A stretch of DNA of 64,000 bases from Synechococcus sp. MU1617. Its GTDB lineage: Bacteria; Cyanobacteriota; Cyanobacteriia; PCC-6307; Cyanobiaceae. A model generated the notes under the pieces. The model was not told the DNA's origin. It saw only the letters and a list, made by a program, of their open reading frames with translations, and made no database searches. Every line of letters starts with the position of its first letter. Within the stretch, counting starts at the first letter, position 1. The position numbers were made by a program, and so were the translations under genes. The stretch is taken from contig NZ_VTLB01000001.1 of NCBI RefSeq assembly GCF_020514235.1, positions 372,001 through 436,000 on the forward strand, given 5' to 3'. Shown here piece by piece: positions 48,127 through 57,588 of the stretch.

Positions 48127-49194
48127 TTAGAAGGTGAATGTCACGCCAGTGCCGACATGGTGCTGCCAGCCTTCACCCCAGCCCGGCGCATCTTCCCAGC
48201 TGTAGGTCTGCTGCCAGTGGACAAACAGCGTTGCATCACCGACGGGAACCGAAAGTTCGATTTCACCAGCCAAGTCTGTGCGCGGATCCAATCCTGCGTA
48301 GCTGCCGGGGACATAGAAACGAGGGCCAGCCTCAATCATCAAGGAGATTTCATCACCGCCGAATGTGAATCCCAAGCCCACACGAGGATCGGTGTAGTTG
48401 CCCACATACATTCCATCAGACTCCCAACCCTGACGGTGATCAACTGATAGGTAAACACCATTCACCAGATCCTCGATACCATCGCCGAGGGCAAAGTTCA
48501 CATCTCCATCACCAAGAGCCCAAGTCACTTTTGCCCCAAGCTCATTCTTCAAGCCCTGAATATCCTCACCTTGATCCTTAGTGACGTAATAAGGATTCCA
48601 AGAAAGAGCAATGCTTAAGCGGTCATTGGGTGCATAACGGGCCTGAAGAAAGCCCTTGATATCGGTACGTTTGAAGTCGGTGTCATGGCTGTGGTCATGA
48701 CCATGATCATGACCTTCGTGATCATCATGATCGTCTTCGTGATCATCGTGATCCTCTTCATGGTCATCATGATCTTCTTCATGGTCGTCATGATCTTCTT
48801 CATGGTCATCATGATCTTCTTCATGGTCATCGTCGTGATCTTCTTCATGGTCATCGTCGTGATCATCGATATGAACCTTGCCGTAAAAGTGTTCAGCCTC
48901 TCCCCAAACCAAAGCAGGCCCAATGGCAGCTTCGATCGCGAAAGAGCCGCCATTATCGAGGCCCCACTCAAAAACGCCACCAAACATGCCATCAATGGCG
49001 TAATGCTTGGGATCTCCCTCAAGGTTGATGTCAAAACCACCATGCCCTTCGATGGTGATGATGGGAGTGAAGTCGAATTCACCGGCCTCAAGAGACTCTC
49101 CACCACCACCATGGGAGCCATGGGCCTCGGCAGGTGACATCGAGGCGAACGGGCTCAACAGAAGAGCCAGAAGAGCAAGACGTGAACGGAACAT
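48127..49194 (-). CDS. Outer-membrane-type barrel protein with His/Asp/Glu repeats
   Basis: About 355 residues from the ATG at 49194. Signal peptide (RLALLALLLSPFASMSPAEA), a His/Gly start of the mature chain (HGSHGGGG), a beta-rich middle, then about 60 residues of repeats built on HDDHEED and ending GHDHGHDHSHD. More beta strands follow, ending GVTFTF with a terminal Phe as in outer-membrane barrels. The repeats would bind many Zn ions. It lies 52 bases after znuA on the same strand and so is expected to be Zur-controlled. A zinc-capturing outer-membrane role is inferred. Confidence 0.75.
   Translation of the reverse strand: MFRSRLALLALLLSPFASMSPAEAHGSHGGGGESLEAGEFDFTPIITIEGHGGFDINLEGDPKHYAIDGMFGGVFEWGLDNGGSFAIEAAIGPALVWGEAEHFYGKVHIDDHDDDHEEDHDDDHEEDHDDHEEDHDDHEEDHDDHEEDHDDHEDDHDDHEGHDHGHDHSHDTDFKRTDIKGFLQARYAPNDRLSIALSWNPYYVTKDQGEDIQGLKNELGAKVTWALGDGDVNFALGDGIEDLVNGVYLSVDHRQGWESDGMYVGNYTDPRVGLGFTFGGDEISLMIEAGPRFYVPGSYAGLDPRTDLAGEIELSVPVGDATLFVHWQQTYSWEDAPGWGEGWQHHVGTGVTFTF
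48690..48880 (-). repeat. In-frame tandem repeat coding HDDHEED units
   Basis: Imperfect direct repeats of about 21 bases (ATCTTCTTCATGGTC on the plus strand), four to seven in a row. They encode the metal-binding insert of the barrel protein. Copy number could change by slippage without loss of frame. Confidence 0.85.
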
Positions 49195-49246
49195 GAGACG
49201 AGAAGAGATGGAAGAGAAAAAGATCAGAGAGGAAAGCGGCGTTATG

Positions 49247-50164
49247 TCACCGGATCGATGACCACTGCGCATTCAATGCATTGGCTCCAGCGGTGTCGCA
49301 GGAACCGCCTTGGCCATTGACGATCGTGCAGACGTTGAGGGTCGCCGTCGAAACAGCATTGCGACCGGCAGCAATGCCTTCCCCGTAGAGCGGTGTTGCC
49401 GCAATAGGCAAGCCGGTGCTCTTGCTGATGCGCCTCAGAGTTTTGTTCGGGGTAGCCGCAGGGGAAAAGATGGTTTTGGCACCAGAAGCCTTCACCTCTT
49501 GGGTGATTCTTTTGAGACTGGAGGGCCGCAACACGCCACCGGTGGTGTGGCTGTCCAACATCGCGATCTCAACCAGTCCAAAGCGATCCGCAAGATGGCT
49601 GTAGGTCTTGTGATCGGTCACCATGACCCTCTGCGCTGAGGGCAAAGAACCAAACTGATTGGCCTCCCAGCTCTGCAGAGCCTGAAAGACAGCCACAGCC
49701 TGGGCGGTGCGTTGCTGCAAGGCCGCACGATCACTGGCCGGCAGAACGGGGGCCAGAGAGCGGGAGATGACCCGCACCATCGCAGCGGAATTGGCCGGAT
49801 CATGCCAAACGTGGGGGTCGCTGCCTTCGTAGGACGGCAGGGCGACTTCACCGACGGCCACTACTGCTCCCGGTGAGTTGAGTTTTTTGGCGGAAGGAGT
49901 CAGTCCGAAACCGATGTGCAGAACCAGATCACTCTTGGCGATCTGGCTGCGATCACTGGGCTTCAAGCGATAGGAATGGGGGTCACCACCAGGAGGGATC
50001 AGGCACGTGACCGAGGCGGCACCGGCAGCCAGGGTCTTGGTGAGATCGCACAGCGTGCCATCGACGGCCACCACCACAGGTTGAGCCGCATGGGCCGGAA
50101 CAACTGCAGCTCCAATGGCCAGAGCAAGACTGACCCCCGCCGATCGAGCCAAAACAGGACGCAT
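49247..50164 (-). CDS. znuA: Zinc ABC transporter, substrate-binding protein
   Basis: 305 residues from the ATG at 50164. Signal peptide (SAGVSLALAIGAAVVPAHAA), then PPGGDPHSYRLKPSD, DPHVWHDP and VTDHKTYSHLADRFGL, which carry the His ligands of ZnuA proteins. The His-rich loop found in many ZnuA is missing; the next gene supplies a His-rich protein instead. The Zur box lies just before the start. It delivers zinc to ZnuB in the periplasm. Confidence 0.9.
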   Translation of the reverse strand: MRPVLARSAGVSLALAIGAAVVPAHAAQPVVVAVDGTLCDLTKTLAAGAASVTCLIPPGGDPHSYRLKPSDRSQIAKSDLVLHIGFGLTPSAKKLNSPGAVVAVGEVALPSYEGSDPHVWHDPANSAAMVRVISRSLAPVLPASDRAALQQRTAQAVAVFQALQSWEANQFGSLPSAQRVMVTDHKTYSHLADRFGLVEIAMLDSHTTGGVLRPSSLKRITQEVKASGAKTIFSPAATPNKTLRRISKSTGLPIAATPLYGEGIAAGRNAVSTATLNVCTIVNGQGGSCDTAGANALNAQWSSIR

Positions 50165-50175
50165 GGACGGCCCAG

Positions 50176-50194
50176 TGAGAATGATTATCATTTT
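50176..50194. promoter_or_regulatory. Zur box between znuA and znuC
   Basis: TGAGAATGATTATCATTTT, a near-perfect palindrome about GATAATCATTCTC, 12 bases from the znuA start. Typical cyanobacterial Zur site. It can control both divergent units. Confidence 0.85.
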
Positions 50195-50269
50195 GCCCAG
50201 TGCCTGATCCCTCGCCAACATGGGGTGTGCAAAACATCAAGAGGCCCAAGTCCGGCCAGCGAAGAGTTG

Positions 50270-50959
50270 ATGAGCCATTCGTCGTGCGTGCTGAGCACAA
50301 CAGAGCTGTGCTTCAGCTACGGAGGTCGCAACACCGTCGACCGCGTCAACCTGCAACTCCAAGCAGGAACACTGACGGCGCTGGTGGGGCCCAACGGAGC
50401 CGGCAAGTCAACGCTGTTGCATCTGATCGAAGGGCGATTGAAACCCAGCCAAGGAACGGTCAACACCAGCAAGCCAATCGGCCTAATGCCTCAACGGGCA
50501 GCCATTGATTGGTCGTTTCCGATCACCGCCCGCGACATGGTGCAGCTGGGGACGCCCAAAAAAGGCGAAGCCGCTGCAGCGGACCACTGCGAAAAGCTGC
50601 TGGAACGCGTCGGCATGGGAGCCATGGGATCACGACGCCTCAACCAGCTCTCCGGCGGACAGCAACAACGCGTCCTGCTGGCCAGAGGATTAATGCAGCA
50701 AACCGACATCCTGCTGCTGGACGAACCCTGCAGCGCCATCGATCCGCCGACGCGAGACCATCTACTCAAGGTGATGCGGGATCAGGCGGAAGCCGGTCAG
50801 ACGCTGCTGGTTAGCAGCCACGATTGGGGCAGCGCCCTCGACAGTTACGACCAGGTTGTTGTGATGGACGGCCAAATCCTGGCCAACGGATCACCCAACA
50901 CGGTTCGAGAAAAACTGAGCGACCTGACTTGCATGATGGGGAGCCACTGCTGTGGTTGA
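50270..50959 (+). CDS. znuC: Zinc ABC transporter, ATP-binding protein
   Basis: 229 residues from the ATG at 50270. Walker A GPNGAGKST, signature LSGGQQQRVLLARGL, Walker B ILLLDEPCSA and the switch His in VSSHD. Divergent from znuA and overlapping znuB. Length is normal. A longer open frame upstream is not coding (it would cover the Zur box). Confidence 0.93.
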   Translation: MSHSSCVLSTTELCFSYGGRNTVDRVNLQLQAGTLTALVGPNGAGKSTLLHLIEGRLKPSQGTVNTSKPIGLMPQRAAIDWSFPITARDMVQLGTPKKGEAAAADHCEKLLERVGMGAMGSRRLNQLSGGQQQRVLLARGLMQQTDILLLDEPCSAIDPPTRDHLLKVMRDQAEAGQTLLVSSHDWGSALDSYDQVVVMDGQILANGSPNTVREKLSDLTCMMGSHCCG

Positions 50960-51746
50960 ACCCGACATCTGGTGGCTTCTGCCTCTGACGATCTCGCTGT
51001 TGATCGGAGCCATCTGTCCAGCAACTGGAGCGTTGCTGATCACCCAACGCCGGGTGCTGCTGGCCAACCTGATGGCCCATTCCGTTCTGCCCGGTTTGGT
51101 GATCGCTCTGGCGATCGGCATCGACCCAAGCATCGGCGGCCTGATCAGTGGCCTGCTGGGCGCCCTTGTGGCTGAACGCTTGAACCGACGCTTCAAGGGC
51201 AGGGAAGAGGGCGCAATGAACACCGTTCTGGCCGGCTTCACCGCCCTGGGCGTGCTGTTGGTGCCCCTGCTGGAGGCACGGGTGGACCTGGAGACAATTC
51301 TGTTCGGCGATCTACTGGCTGCCACCACAACAGATCTGCTGCGGACAACCATCTCAGCCGGTGCCCTGTTGGCGATGTTGCTGTGGGGCTACCGAGACCT
51401 GGTGTTCGTTGGCATCGACCCCGAGGGAGCAGCCATTGCCAAACGACCGGTTCTCTTGATTCGGCTGATCTGCAGCCTGATCACTGCCCTCGTGGTGATC
51501 AGCGCCATCACTGCCGTGGGCGTAATTCTGGTGATCGGCCTGCTTTGCGCTCCGGTGCTGATGCACGTGGAGCGCAGCCGAAGCCTGAAAGAGCTCATGC
51601 TGCGCAGCGCGAGCACCGGGCTGCTTCTGTGTGGCGGCGGGATGATGCTGGCGATTGCTGTTGACCTACCCCCGGGTCCACTGATCGGAACGCTGTGCTT
51701 GGCACTTCTGTTCACCTACAAAGCCAATACCGCAGAGCAAAAGTGA
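50952..51746 (+). CDS. znuB: Zinc ABC transporter, permease
   Basis: 264 residues with about eight helices. ABC-3 family features: ATGALLITQRRVLLANLMAH, an EEGAMNTVLAGFTALGV-type loop, and AVGVILVIGLLCAPVLMH. GTG start overlapping the znuC stop by eight bases. Forms the membrane channel of ZnuABC. Confidence 0.92.
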   Translation: MVEPDIWWLLPLTISLLIGAICPATGALLITQRRVLLANLMAHSVLPGLVIALAIGIDPSIGGLISGLLGALVAERLNRRFKGREEGAMNTVLAGFTALGVLLVPLLEARVDLETILFGDLLAATTTDLLRTTISAGALLAMLLWGYRDLVFVGIDPEGAAIAKRPVLLIRLICSLITALVVISAITAVGVILVIGLLCAPVLMHVERSRSLKELMLRSASTGLLLCGGGMMLAIAVDLPPGPLIGTLCLALLFTYKANTAEQK

Positions 51747-51760
51747 TTGAGAGACCTGAT

Positions 51761-51925
51761 TTATGGCTTTTGCTTTAAGAACATCTGATCAAGGCGACGC
51801 CTCATTCTCCGCATCAATGTGCGCTCTTGCTCTAGGCGGTAGGTACGCCGAAAGCCCAGGAACAAAACTGTTGATGTCGACGCCATCCCCACGCTGAACA
51901 GGGCGATCAAGCTTGCGTCGCTCAT
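51761..51925 (-). CDS. 54-residue single-helix membrane protein
   Basis: MSDASLIALFSVGMASTSTV then a basic tail (FRRTYRLEQERTLMRRMRRR). GGAG precedes the ATG at 51925. The topology resembles small photosystem-associated peptides, but no family is recognised. Convergent with znuB. Confidence 0.6.
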   Translation of the reverse strand: MSDASLIALFSVGMASTSTVLFLGFRRTYRLEQERTLMRRMRRRLDQMFLKQKP

Positions 51926-51941
51926 GGCTCCATACACTCCG

Positions 51942-52178
51942 CTACTGAACAACGGCCAACCAACCACCAGCCAGGGCTGCAATCAATCCGCAGGCGAGTA
52001 CTTGGAGAACAAATTGACCTGAATCCTTCTTATCCCAACGGTCAATGGACTTCGATGCCGTAACAAACGGTTCTTTGTTCCTGATTAGCTTATCGATGTA
52101 TTTCTCGACAAACTGATCATCGAGGTCGAGCCTGCGAAGCTTGGAGCGAATCTGGTTGAGTTCAAACTGATTCATCAT
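51942..52178 (-). CDS. Small tail-anchored protein
   Basis: 78 residues. A polar helical N-terminus (MMNQFELNQIRSKLRRLDLD) and one C-terminal helix (FVLQVLACGLIAALAGGWLA). It lies 16 bases upstream of 51761 on the same strand. Function unknown. Confidence 0.65.
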   Translation of the reverse strand: MMNQFELNQIRSKLRRLDLDDQFVEKYIDKLIRNKEPFVTASKSIDRWDKKDSGQFVLQVLACGLIAALAGGWLAVVQ

Positions 52179-52401
52179 TCATAAATCCCAAAGCTTCACG
52201 GCTATTGAACTCCGAAGAGCTGTTCCAAAAAATCAATGCGGAACACATCAATTACGAGCCAAAAGAGTCAAGCAAAAATTACACAATAAACATCGTAGCG
52301 AGATTGCAGTTTTAACGCGGATCATCTTGGGGAAAACAGCTCACTGCAGCCAAGTGAATCGATCGAAACTTGATTGATTAATAGCAAGTTCACCAAAATC
52401 A

Positions 52402-52593
52402 CTAAAAACCTTTAGCACTCTTGCGTCCCTTCGGTTGCATCACTTCTATCGTCCTTGGCCTTGTCTTACTGGAATACCAAATGCGTTGCGCTTCGTCGTA
52501 GCTCTCAACATCCTTGAACGACCCATCACACAACCACACGCGGTAGTGGTGACGGTCATAGGGTTCGGAACTGGTTTCGGTGAACTGTTTCAT
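52402..52593 (-). CDS. 63-residue hypothetical protein
   Basis: MKQFTETSSEPYDRHHYRVW, CDGSFKDVESYDEAQRIWYS, and a basic end. Reads as a small beta-alpha protein. Isolated. I recall related short proteins in marine Synechococcus without known function. Confidence 0.65.
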   Translation of the reverse strand: MKQFTETSSEPYDRHHYRVWLCDGSFKDVESYDEAQRIWYSSKTRPRTIEVMQPKGRKSAKGF

Positions 52594-52716
52594 GCAGCTA
52601 AATAGGACTTCGGAGCATCGCTTTTCAGAGAGTCAAGAAATTATTTTATCGAAGGAAATTTTTGATCGCAGTCGACCTCGACCCGAACAACGCTCATGTC
52701 AAGCAGGATCTGCTGT

Positions 52717-53892
52717 TCAGTCAGATCCAAGTCTGGTGAATGCCGCGCGACGAGGATCTCGATACCGCTCCGCCACATGCTTGCCCCATAGCCCTTCCCA
52801 GTAGAAGAAGATCACGCCATGACCGCGCTGGCGGGCCAGGCGGACTTTTTGCTCCAGAACGGCCATCGAGGTGGTGCGTTTGCCGAATCCCGCCAACACG
52901 CCAATCTGCGAAGGGATGCCCCAGCTGCGGGCTTTGCGCAGCGCCGGCTGATCCAAGTCCTTGGCGAATCCTCGAACGGAATAGGCATAGTTCTGCACCA
53001 CCAACTCTTCGATCAGCCCGCCCAAAGCCCAGAGCTCCCAGTCCTGCAGCCAGAGGTTGTAGGCCGAACGGAAGGGACCTGGAGAAAGGCTAATTCTGGT
53101 GGAGAGGCGCTCCTGCTTGAGACGTTGCCGCAACTCACGCAAGAGAGAGGTGAGTTGATTACGGCGCCATTTCATCCACTGTCGATTGCTGTGATCCCTT
53201 GGGGGGGCCACTCCCATCTCCTTCTGGTACAGCGCCACGGTGGTGGGGTCATAACCGAACTGAACCGGCCAGGCGAAGTGATCGTCCAGTTGCAGACCGT
53301 CCATTGGACAGCGCTTCAAGGTTTCCACCACCAACCCGATGAAGCGGGCACGAACCTCCGGATGGGCCGGATTGAGCCAGGCCATTCGATGGTTGCCGTG
53401 CATCTTCATCCAACGCTGGCCATTGGCTTTGGCCAAGACCCAGCTGGGGTTATCGCGCACAACGGATGAATCGGCCGGCTCCATCAGGCCGTACTCAAAC
53501 CAGGGCATCACCTTGATGCCGCGGCGCCGACCTTCTGCGGCAAGGGTGCAGATGGGGTCAAGACCGATCCCAGCCTTCTGCAGCGGTGGCTCCACTGGAG
53601 CGAAGCGGCTGCGATGAAACGTGGTGCCTCTGCTCCAGACGTTGGGCACCACGCGATTGAACCCCGCATCCTGCAGCTGCTGCATCGCAGCGCTGATGCG
53701 CTTCCGGTCGTAATAGAGCGGACTGGGGCTGTTGGTCAGCCACACCCCCATGGTGCTGCGGTTGCGGAGCAGACGATCCAATCGAGACTCGGCCATCAGA
53801 GGGGCCGGAAGCCCCGCCATCAGGCTGGCCAGAGCAACACCAACTAGAGGCCTCCACCGCTGAACCAACGCCGTTGAAGCACCGGGCCTCAA
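52717..53892 (-). CDS. Family-10-like glycosyl hydrolase (DUF187/GHL10)
   Basis: 391 residues. Signal peptide (LVGVALASLMAGLPAPLMAE), then a TIM-barrel with MGVWLTNSPSPLYYDRKRIS, GIKVMPWFEYGLMEP, AWLNPAHPEVRARFIG and GLQLDDHFAWPVQFGYD, matching the GHL10/DUF187 pattern with its acidic pair. Exported. Its sugar is unknown; such proteins act on cell-surface polysaccharide. Confidence 0.85.
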   Translation of the reverse strand: MRPGASTALVQRWRPLVGVALASLMAGLPAPLMAESRLDRLLRNRSTMGVWLTNSPSPLYYDRKRISAAMQQLQDAGFNRVVPNVWSRGTTFHRSRFAPVEPPLQKAGIGLDPICTLAAEGRRRGIKVMPWFEYGLMEPADSSVVRDNPSWVLAKANGQRWMKMHGNHRMAWLNPAHPEVRARFIGLVVETLKRCPMDGLQLDDHFAWPVQFGYDPTTVALYQKEMGVAPPRDHSNRQWMKWRRNQLTSLLRELRQRLKQERLSTRISLSPGPFRSAYNLWLQDWELWALGGLIEELVVQNYAYSVRGFAKDLDQPALRKARSWGIPSQIGVLAGFGKRTTSMAVLEQKVRLARQRGHGVIFFYWEGLWGKHVAERYRDPRRAAFTRLGSD

Positions 53893-53966
53893 GGATGGCT
53901 TGGATTAACCGTGATCAAGCCGAACCAAGCCCGCTCATTCAACAGTCCATGGTCCCAAGGCAACGA

Positions 53967-54962
53967 TCAGCGGAACATCGAGCTCACGGAGCTCTCTTCA
54001 TGGATGCGCCAAATGGCTTCCCCCAGCATGTTGGCCACGGAGAGCACCTTCAGCTGAGGGAAGACCCGATCCTGCGGGATTGGAATGCTGTTGGTCACCA
54101 CCACCTGCTCAAACAGCCCCTCGGAGGACAGACGTTCGCTGGCGGGGGGAGAGAAAACGGCATGGGTGGCGCAGGCCAGAACCCGTTTGGCCCCTTGCTC
54201 CCGCAGCAACCGTGCACCCGCACAGATCGTGCCGCCGGTGTCGATCATGTCGTCGATCAGGATCGCCGTCCGCCCCGTCACATCACCAATCACCGTGAGG
54301 CTTTCGGCCATGTTGTGACCGGTGCGGCGCTTGTCGATGATGGCCAGAGGAGCATCGTTCATCTGCTTGGCAAACGCCCGGGCCCGCGCCACACCCCCCA
54401 CGTCCGGAGACACCACCACCACATCTCCAAGGTCCTGCGTCGAGAGGTAGTCCACCAGCACGGGAGATCCGTAGATGTGATCGCAGGGGATATCGAAGTA
54501 GCCCTGAATCTGGGCGGAGTGCAGGTCCATCGCCAGCACGCGGTCAACACCGGATTTCACCAGCAGGTTGGCCGTGAGTTTGGCGGTGATGGATTCACGA
54601 CCGGCGGTCTTGCGATCCGCTCTGGCGTAGCCGTAATAGGGCACCACAGCGGTGATCTGCCGTGCGGAGGCCCGTCTGCAGGCATCCACCATGATCAGCA
54701 GCTCCATCAGGTGGTCGTTCACCGGCGCGCAGGTGGGCTGGATCAGGAACACATCACAACCCCGGATCGACTCCTGGATCTGCACATAGAGCTCACCGTC
54801 CGCAAAACGCTTGCAGACGCGGGGACCATCAGGCACCCCGAGATAGGCGGAGATCTCCTTGGCCAGAGCAGGGTTCGAAGTGCCGCTGAAAAGACGCAGG
54901 CGGCGGCTGTCAGGGGCCAACTGCTCCTGATCGGAACGGGCTGCTGTCAGGAAACTGGTCAC
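53967..54962 (-). CDS. prs: Ribose-phosphate pyrophosphokinase
   Basis: 331 residues from a GTG at 54962 (VTSFLTAARSDQEQ). RLRLFSGTSNPALAKEI, FADGELYVQIQESIRG, the catalytic loop VVPYYGYARADRK, DLHSAQIQGYFDIP, and the PRPP loop AILIDDMIDTGGT. It makes PRPP from ribose 5-phosphate and ATP. Full length and intact. It diverges from 54995. Confidence 0.95.
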   Translation of the reverse strand: MTSFLTAARSDQEQLAPDSRRLRLFSGTSNPALAKEISAYLGVPDGPRVCKRFADGELYVQIQESIRGCDVFLIQPTCAPVNDHLMELLIMVDACRRASARQITAVVPYYGYARADRKTAGRESITAKLTANLLVKSGVDRVLAMDLHSAQIQGYFDIPCDHIYGSPVLVDYLSTQDLGDVVVVSPDVGGVARARAFAKQMNDAPLAIIDKRRTGHNMAESLTVIGDVTGRTAILIDDMIDTGGTICAGARLLREQGAKRVLACATHAVFSPPASERLSSEGLFEQVVVTNSIPIPQDRVFPQLKVLSVANMLGEAIWRIHEESSVSSMFR

Positions 54963-54994
54963 GGCGCCCGCGGAACGAATTCTGCTGTAATCCG

Positions 54995-55519
54995 ATGGTA
55001 GAGGTGAGCAGTGCCCCCATGTCCACAGGTTTCCCACTGTTGGTGGGTGCGGGCCCCCTTCCAGAACTCAAAATGCGTCAGGCCTGCGAAGCCCTGGCCC
55101 GGGCTTGCCGATGCCCTCTCTCCACAGTGGCCAGTGGTGCATCACCCGCTGAAATCCTGCAGACCAACCCGGCGGCCACAGGGCTGGTGCGGCTCAGCGG
55201 TGACGCAGCCAGAACGTCCGCAAAGGGTGATGCCAGCTGGCTGCAGGCGCTTGCAGACTGGCGCCAACCGGTGCTGCTGTTAACCAGTGCAGAACCCGAC
55301 GGCGCCATCCCTGGTGCAGCCGCGGCCTACGCCGCCCTCTGCCGGGAACTGCAAGTGCCGCTGCTCGGTCTCGTGCAGCTCCAAGGGCGCTGGAACGGCC
55401 CAGCGCGGCGCCGGGACGGTCTCAGCTGGCTGGGCTGGATTCCCGATGAGAAGCATCCGGATCAGGCCGAATGCGTCGACGCCCTGGCCCTGAGACTGCA
55501 GCTGCGGAACCCCGCTTAA
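54995..55519 (+). CDS. Hypothetical protein
   Basis: 174 residues (166 if started at ATG 55019, MSTGFPLLVGAGPLPELK). Ala-rich alpha/beta fold with LLLTSAEPDGAIPGAAAAYA. It lies 32 bases from prs in the other direction and overlaps the end of the LCP gene by four bases. Not recognised. Confidence 0.65.
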   Translation: MVEVSSAPMSTGFPLLVGAGPLPELKMRQACEALARACRCPLSTVASGASPAEILQTNPAATGLVRLSGDAARTSAKGDASWLQALADWRQPVLLLTSAEPDGAIPGAAAAYAALCRELQVPLLGLVQLQGRWNGPARRRDGLSWLGWIPDEKHPDQAECVDALALRLQLRNPA

Positions 55520-56448
55520 GGCTGGGGCCAGAGGGGACGGCGGGCACCGGCTTTGATCTGGCGCAAAGTCTGCTCACCGGCCCTGTCGGCCAAGGGAAGG
55601 CGGCTGATCCGTGCAGGTTCAGGGCTCGCAATGATCGCCGCGGCCAGGCTCAGCTGTTCCGAACGACTGAGGTTGGTCTCAACCTCGGTGTTCAGTTGGT
55701 TCACCAAGACAGGAATCACCGCGATGCCACTGGGGTCCTTGACCTGTTCGATCAGCCCCTCCACCAGGATGTCCTGGCGCTGGCGACGCTGGGAGACAGC
55801 CTTGGGGTCGGGCAGGTGGCGCACCAGCTGTTCCGCCTGGGCGCCATTGAGACGCTGTCGCCCGGCCTGGAGCAGGACGGTGTAGCCCTGCGTCTTGTCC
55901 TGGCGCTTGTAGGAGTCGCTCAACACCACCTCTACCTCGCCCAGTCCATCCACAAGGCGGCGTAGGGCGGCTCTGGGCATCAGCACATAGCGCTTGGGAT
56001 CACCCTCCTGGAGGCCAACAATGTCGCGGATGACATCGCTGAGAAGGCCGACGCCACCCCGTCGCCACAACTGGGCAAGGCTGCCCGGATCCTTCTCGTC
56101 AGGAAGCTGAACCCCGAGCTCCGTGGGGATCTGGAGCACCTGAAGCGGCTCCTGAGCCGCAATGCGAAGCAACAGCAGCGCATCAGCATTGGCAGGCCCT
56201 TTGGGTGCAGCCTGATTGGAGGCCGCGCCCAGCCGATCCGCATCAACACCAATCACCAACACCGTGACGGGGACCTCGGGGAAGGGGGCCAGAGTTTCAG
56301 GTTGATCCCCACTCAGCGGAGCGCTCGCGGCAACACGATCGGGTTCAGGCCAAAGCGTCGCCAGCAACCACCCGGTGACACCAATTCCCAGCACGGCGGA
56401 ACCGACACGCAGCGCACCGCGAACTCGGGGTGGCGAGAACCAGTTCAT
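55516..56448 (-). CDS. LytR-CpsA-Psr (LCP) family protein
   Basis: 310 residues. One N-terminal helix ([19 protein letters not shown]), then [34 protein letters not shown] and the later [20 protein letters not shown] block with Arg residues for pyrophosphate binding. LCP enzymes attach glycopolymers to the cell envelope. The usual GxxRxD region is partly degenerate. Confidence 0.8.
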   Translation of the reverse strand: MNWFSPPRVRGALRVGSAVLGIGVTGWLLATLWPEPDRVAASAPLSGDQPETLAPFPEVPVTVLVIGVDADRLGAASNQAAPKGPANADALLLLRIAAQEPLQVLQIPTELGVQLPDEKDPGSLAQLWRRGGVGLLSDVIRDIVGLQEGDPKRYVLMPRAALRRLVDGLGEVEVVLSDSYKRQDKTQGYTVLLQAGRQRLNGAQAEQLVRHLPDPKAVSQRRQRQDILVEGLIEQVKDPSGIAVIPVLVNQLNTEVETNLSRSEQLSLAAAIIASPEPARISRLPLADRAGEQTLRQIKAGARRPLWPQP

Positions 56449-56527
56449 TTCGCTGGACCAACCGCAATGGCGCTTAGTTTCGCCCAGATCTCCAGTTCCT
56501 AGCCTGGACCCCGTGAAGCCGTCATCG

Positions 56528-57556
56528 ATGTCCCTCCGCCACGACTACCGCAGCCGACCACCCGAACAGGTGCGCGTGGTCGTGTTCGGAGCCACGGGCT
56601 ACATCGGCCGTTTTGTGGTGAAGGAGCTGGTGGAACGGGGCTACCAGGTGATCGCCTTCGCCCGCGACCGCAGCGGCATCGGTGGTCGCCAAAGCAAGGA
56701 CGAGGTCATCGCCGATTTCCCCGGAGCTGAGGTGCGCTTCGGGGATGTCACCGATCCAGCCTCGATCGCGGCCGAGGCCTTCGATCAACCCACGGATGTG
56801 GTGGTGAGTTGCCTGGCCTCCCGCACCGGCGGCCGCAAGGATTCCTGGGCGATTGACCATGCAGCAACCCTCAACACCTATGAGCAGGGACGAGCGGCCG
56901 GGGTGGCCCATTTCGTGCTGCTCTCAGCCATCTGCGTGCAGAAACCACTGCTGGAATTTCAGAAGGCGAAGCTGGCCTTCGAAGCCGTGTTGCAGGCGGA
57001 CGAGGACATGACCCACTCCATCGTTCGCCCCACCGCCTTCTTCAAAAGCCTGGGCGGTCAGGTGGAAAGCTGCCGCAAGGGTGGCCCCTATGTGATGTTC
57101 GGAGGCGGAACCATGGCCAGCTGCAAGCCGATCAGCGAAGGCGATCTGGCCCGTTTCATGGCGGACTGCATCCATGACGAGTCCAAACGCAACCAGGTGC
57201 TGCCCATCGGGGGGCCGGGTCCGGCGCTGAGCGCCCGGGAGCAGGGAGAGATGCTCTTCCGTGCGCTGAACAAGCCCGAGCGGATGCTGTCGGTGCCGAT
57301 TGCCTTGATGGATGCACCGATCGCCCTTCTGGACGCCCTGGCTCGGCTGTTCCCGGGCATCAACGACACGGCGGAGTTTGGACGAATCGGCCGCTACTAC
57401 GCCAGCGAATCGATGCTCGTCTGGGACGAGAAGAAGCAGTGCTACGACGCGGCCGCCACTCCGTCCTATGGGACCGACACGCTGGAGCAGTTCTTCGAGC
57501 GTGTGGCACGGGAGGGCATGGCCGGGCAGGACCTGGGGGATGCCGCACTTTTCTGA
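56528..57556 (+). CDS. bciA: 3,8-divinyl (proto)chlorophyllide a 8-vinyl reductase, BciA/DVR type
   Basis: 342 residues. NAD(P)-binding Rossmann motif [20 protein letters not shown] at residues 16-35, a short-chain-type body ([20 protein letters not shown]) and the [20 protein letters not shown] block found in BciA/DVR enzymes. It reduces the 8-vinyl group in chlorophyll synthesis. Its presence suggests monovinyl chlorophyll, in line with Synechococcus rather than Prochlorococcus. Confidence 0.88.
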   Translation: MSLRHDYRSRPPEQVRVVVFGATGYIGRFVVKELVERGYQVIAFARDRSGIGGRQSKDEVIADFPGAEVRFGDVTDPASIAAEAFDQPTDVVVSCLASRTGGRKDSWAIDHAATLNTYEQGRAAGVAHFVLLSAICVQKPLLEFQKAKLAFEAVLQADEDMTHSIVRPTAFFKSLGGQVESCRKGGPYVMFGGGTMASCKPISEGDLARFMADCIHDESKRNQVLPIGGPGPALSAREQGEMLFRALNKPERMLSVPIALMDAPIALLDALARLFPGINDTAEFGRIGRYYASESMLVWDEKKQCYDAAATPSYGTDTLEQFFERVAREGMAGQDLGDAALF

Positions 57557-57588
57557 AGCAGCCATCCTTGGGAGACGAAGAGGCCCCC

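Noticed and set aside
48690-48880. Short tandem repeats considered as a CRISPR array
   Set aside because: The units are contiguous, have no unique spacers and keep a reading frame; they are a protein repeat. I found no CRISPR array or cas gene.
48685-49137. Plus-strand frame of repeated Ile/Val/Met/Phe that looks like a membrane protein
   Set aside because: It is the reverse reading of the HDDHEED repeats of the real minus-strand gene; the hydrophobic pattern is a by-product.
49916-50269. 118-codon upstream extension of znuC
   Set aside because: It would cover the Zur box and the znuA 5' end. Its composition is Arg/His/Gln-rich, and the ABC domain starts at the ATG 50270.
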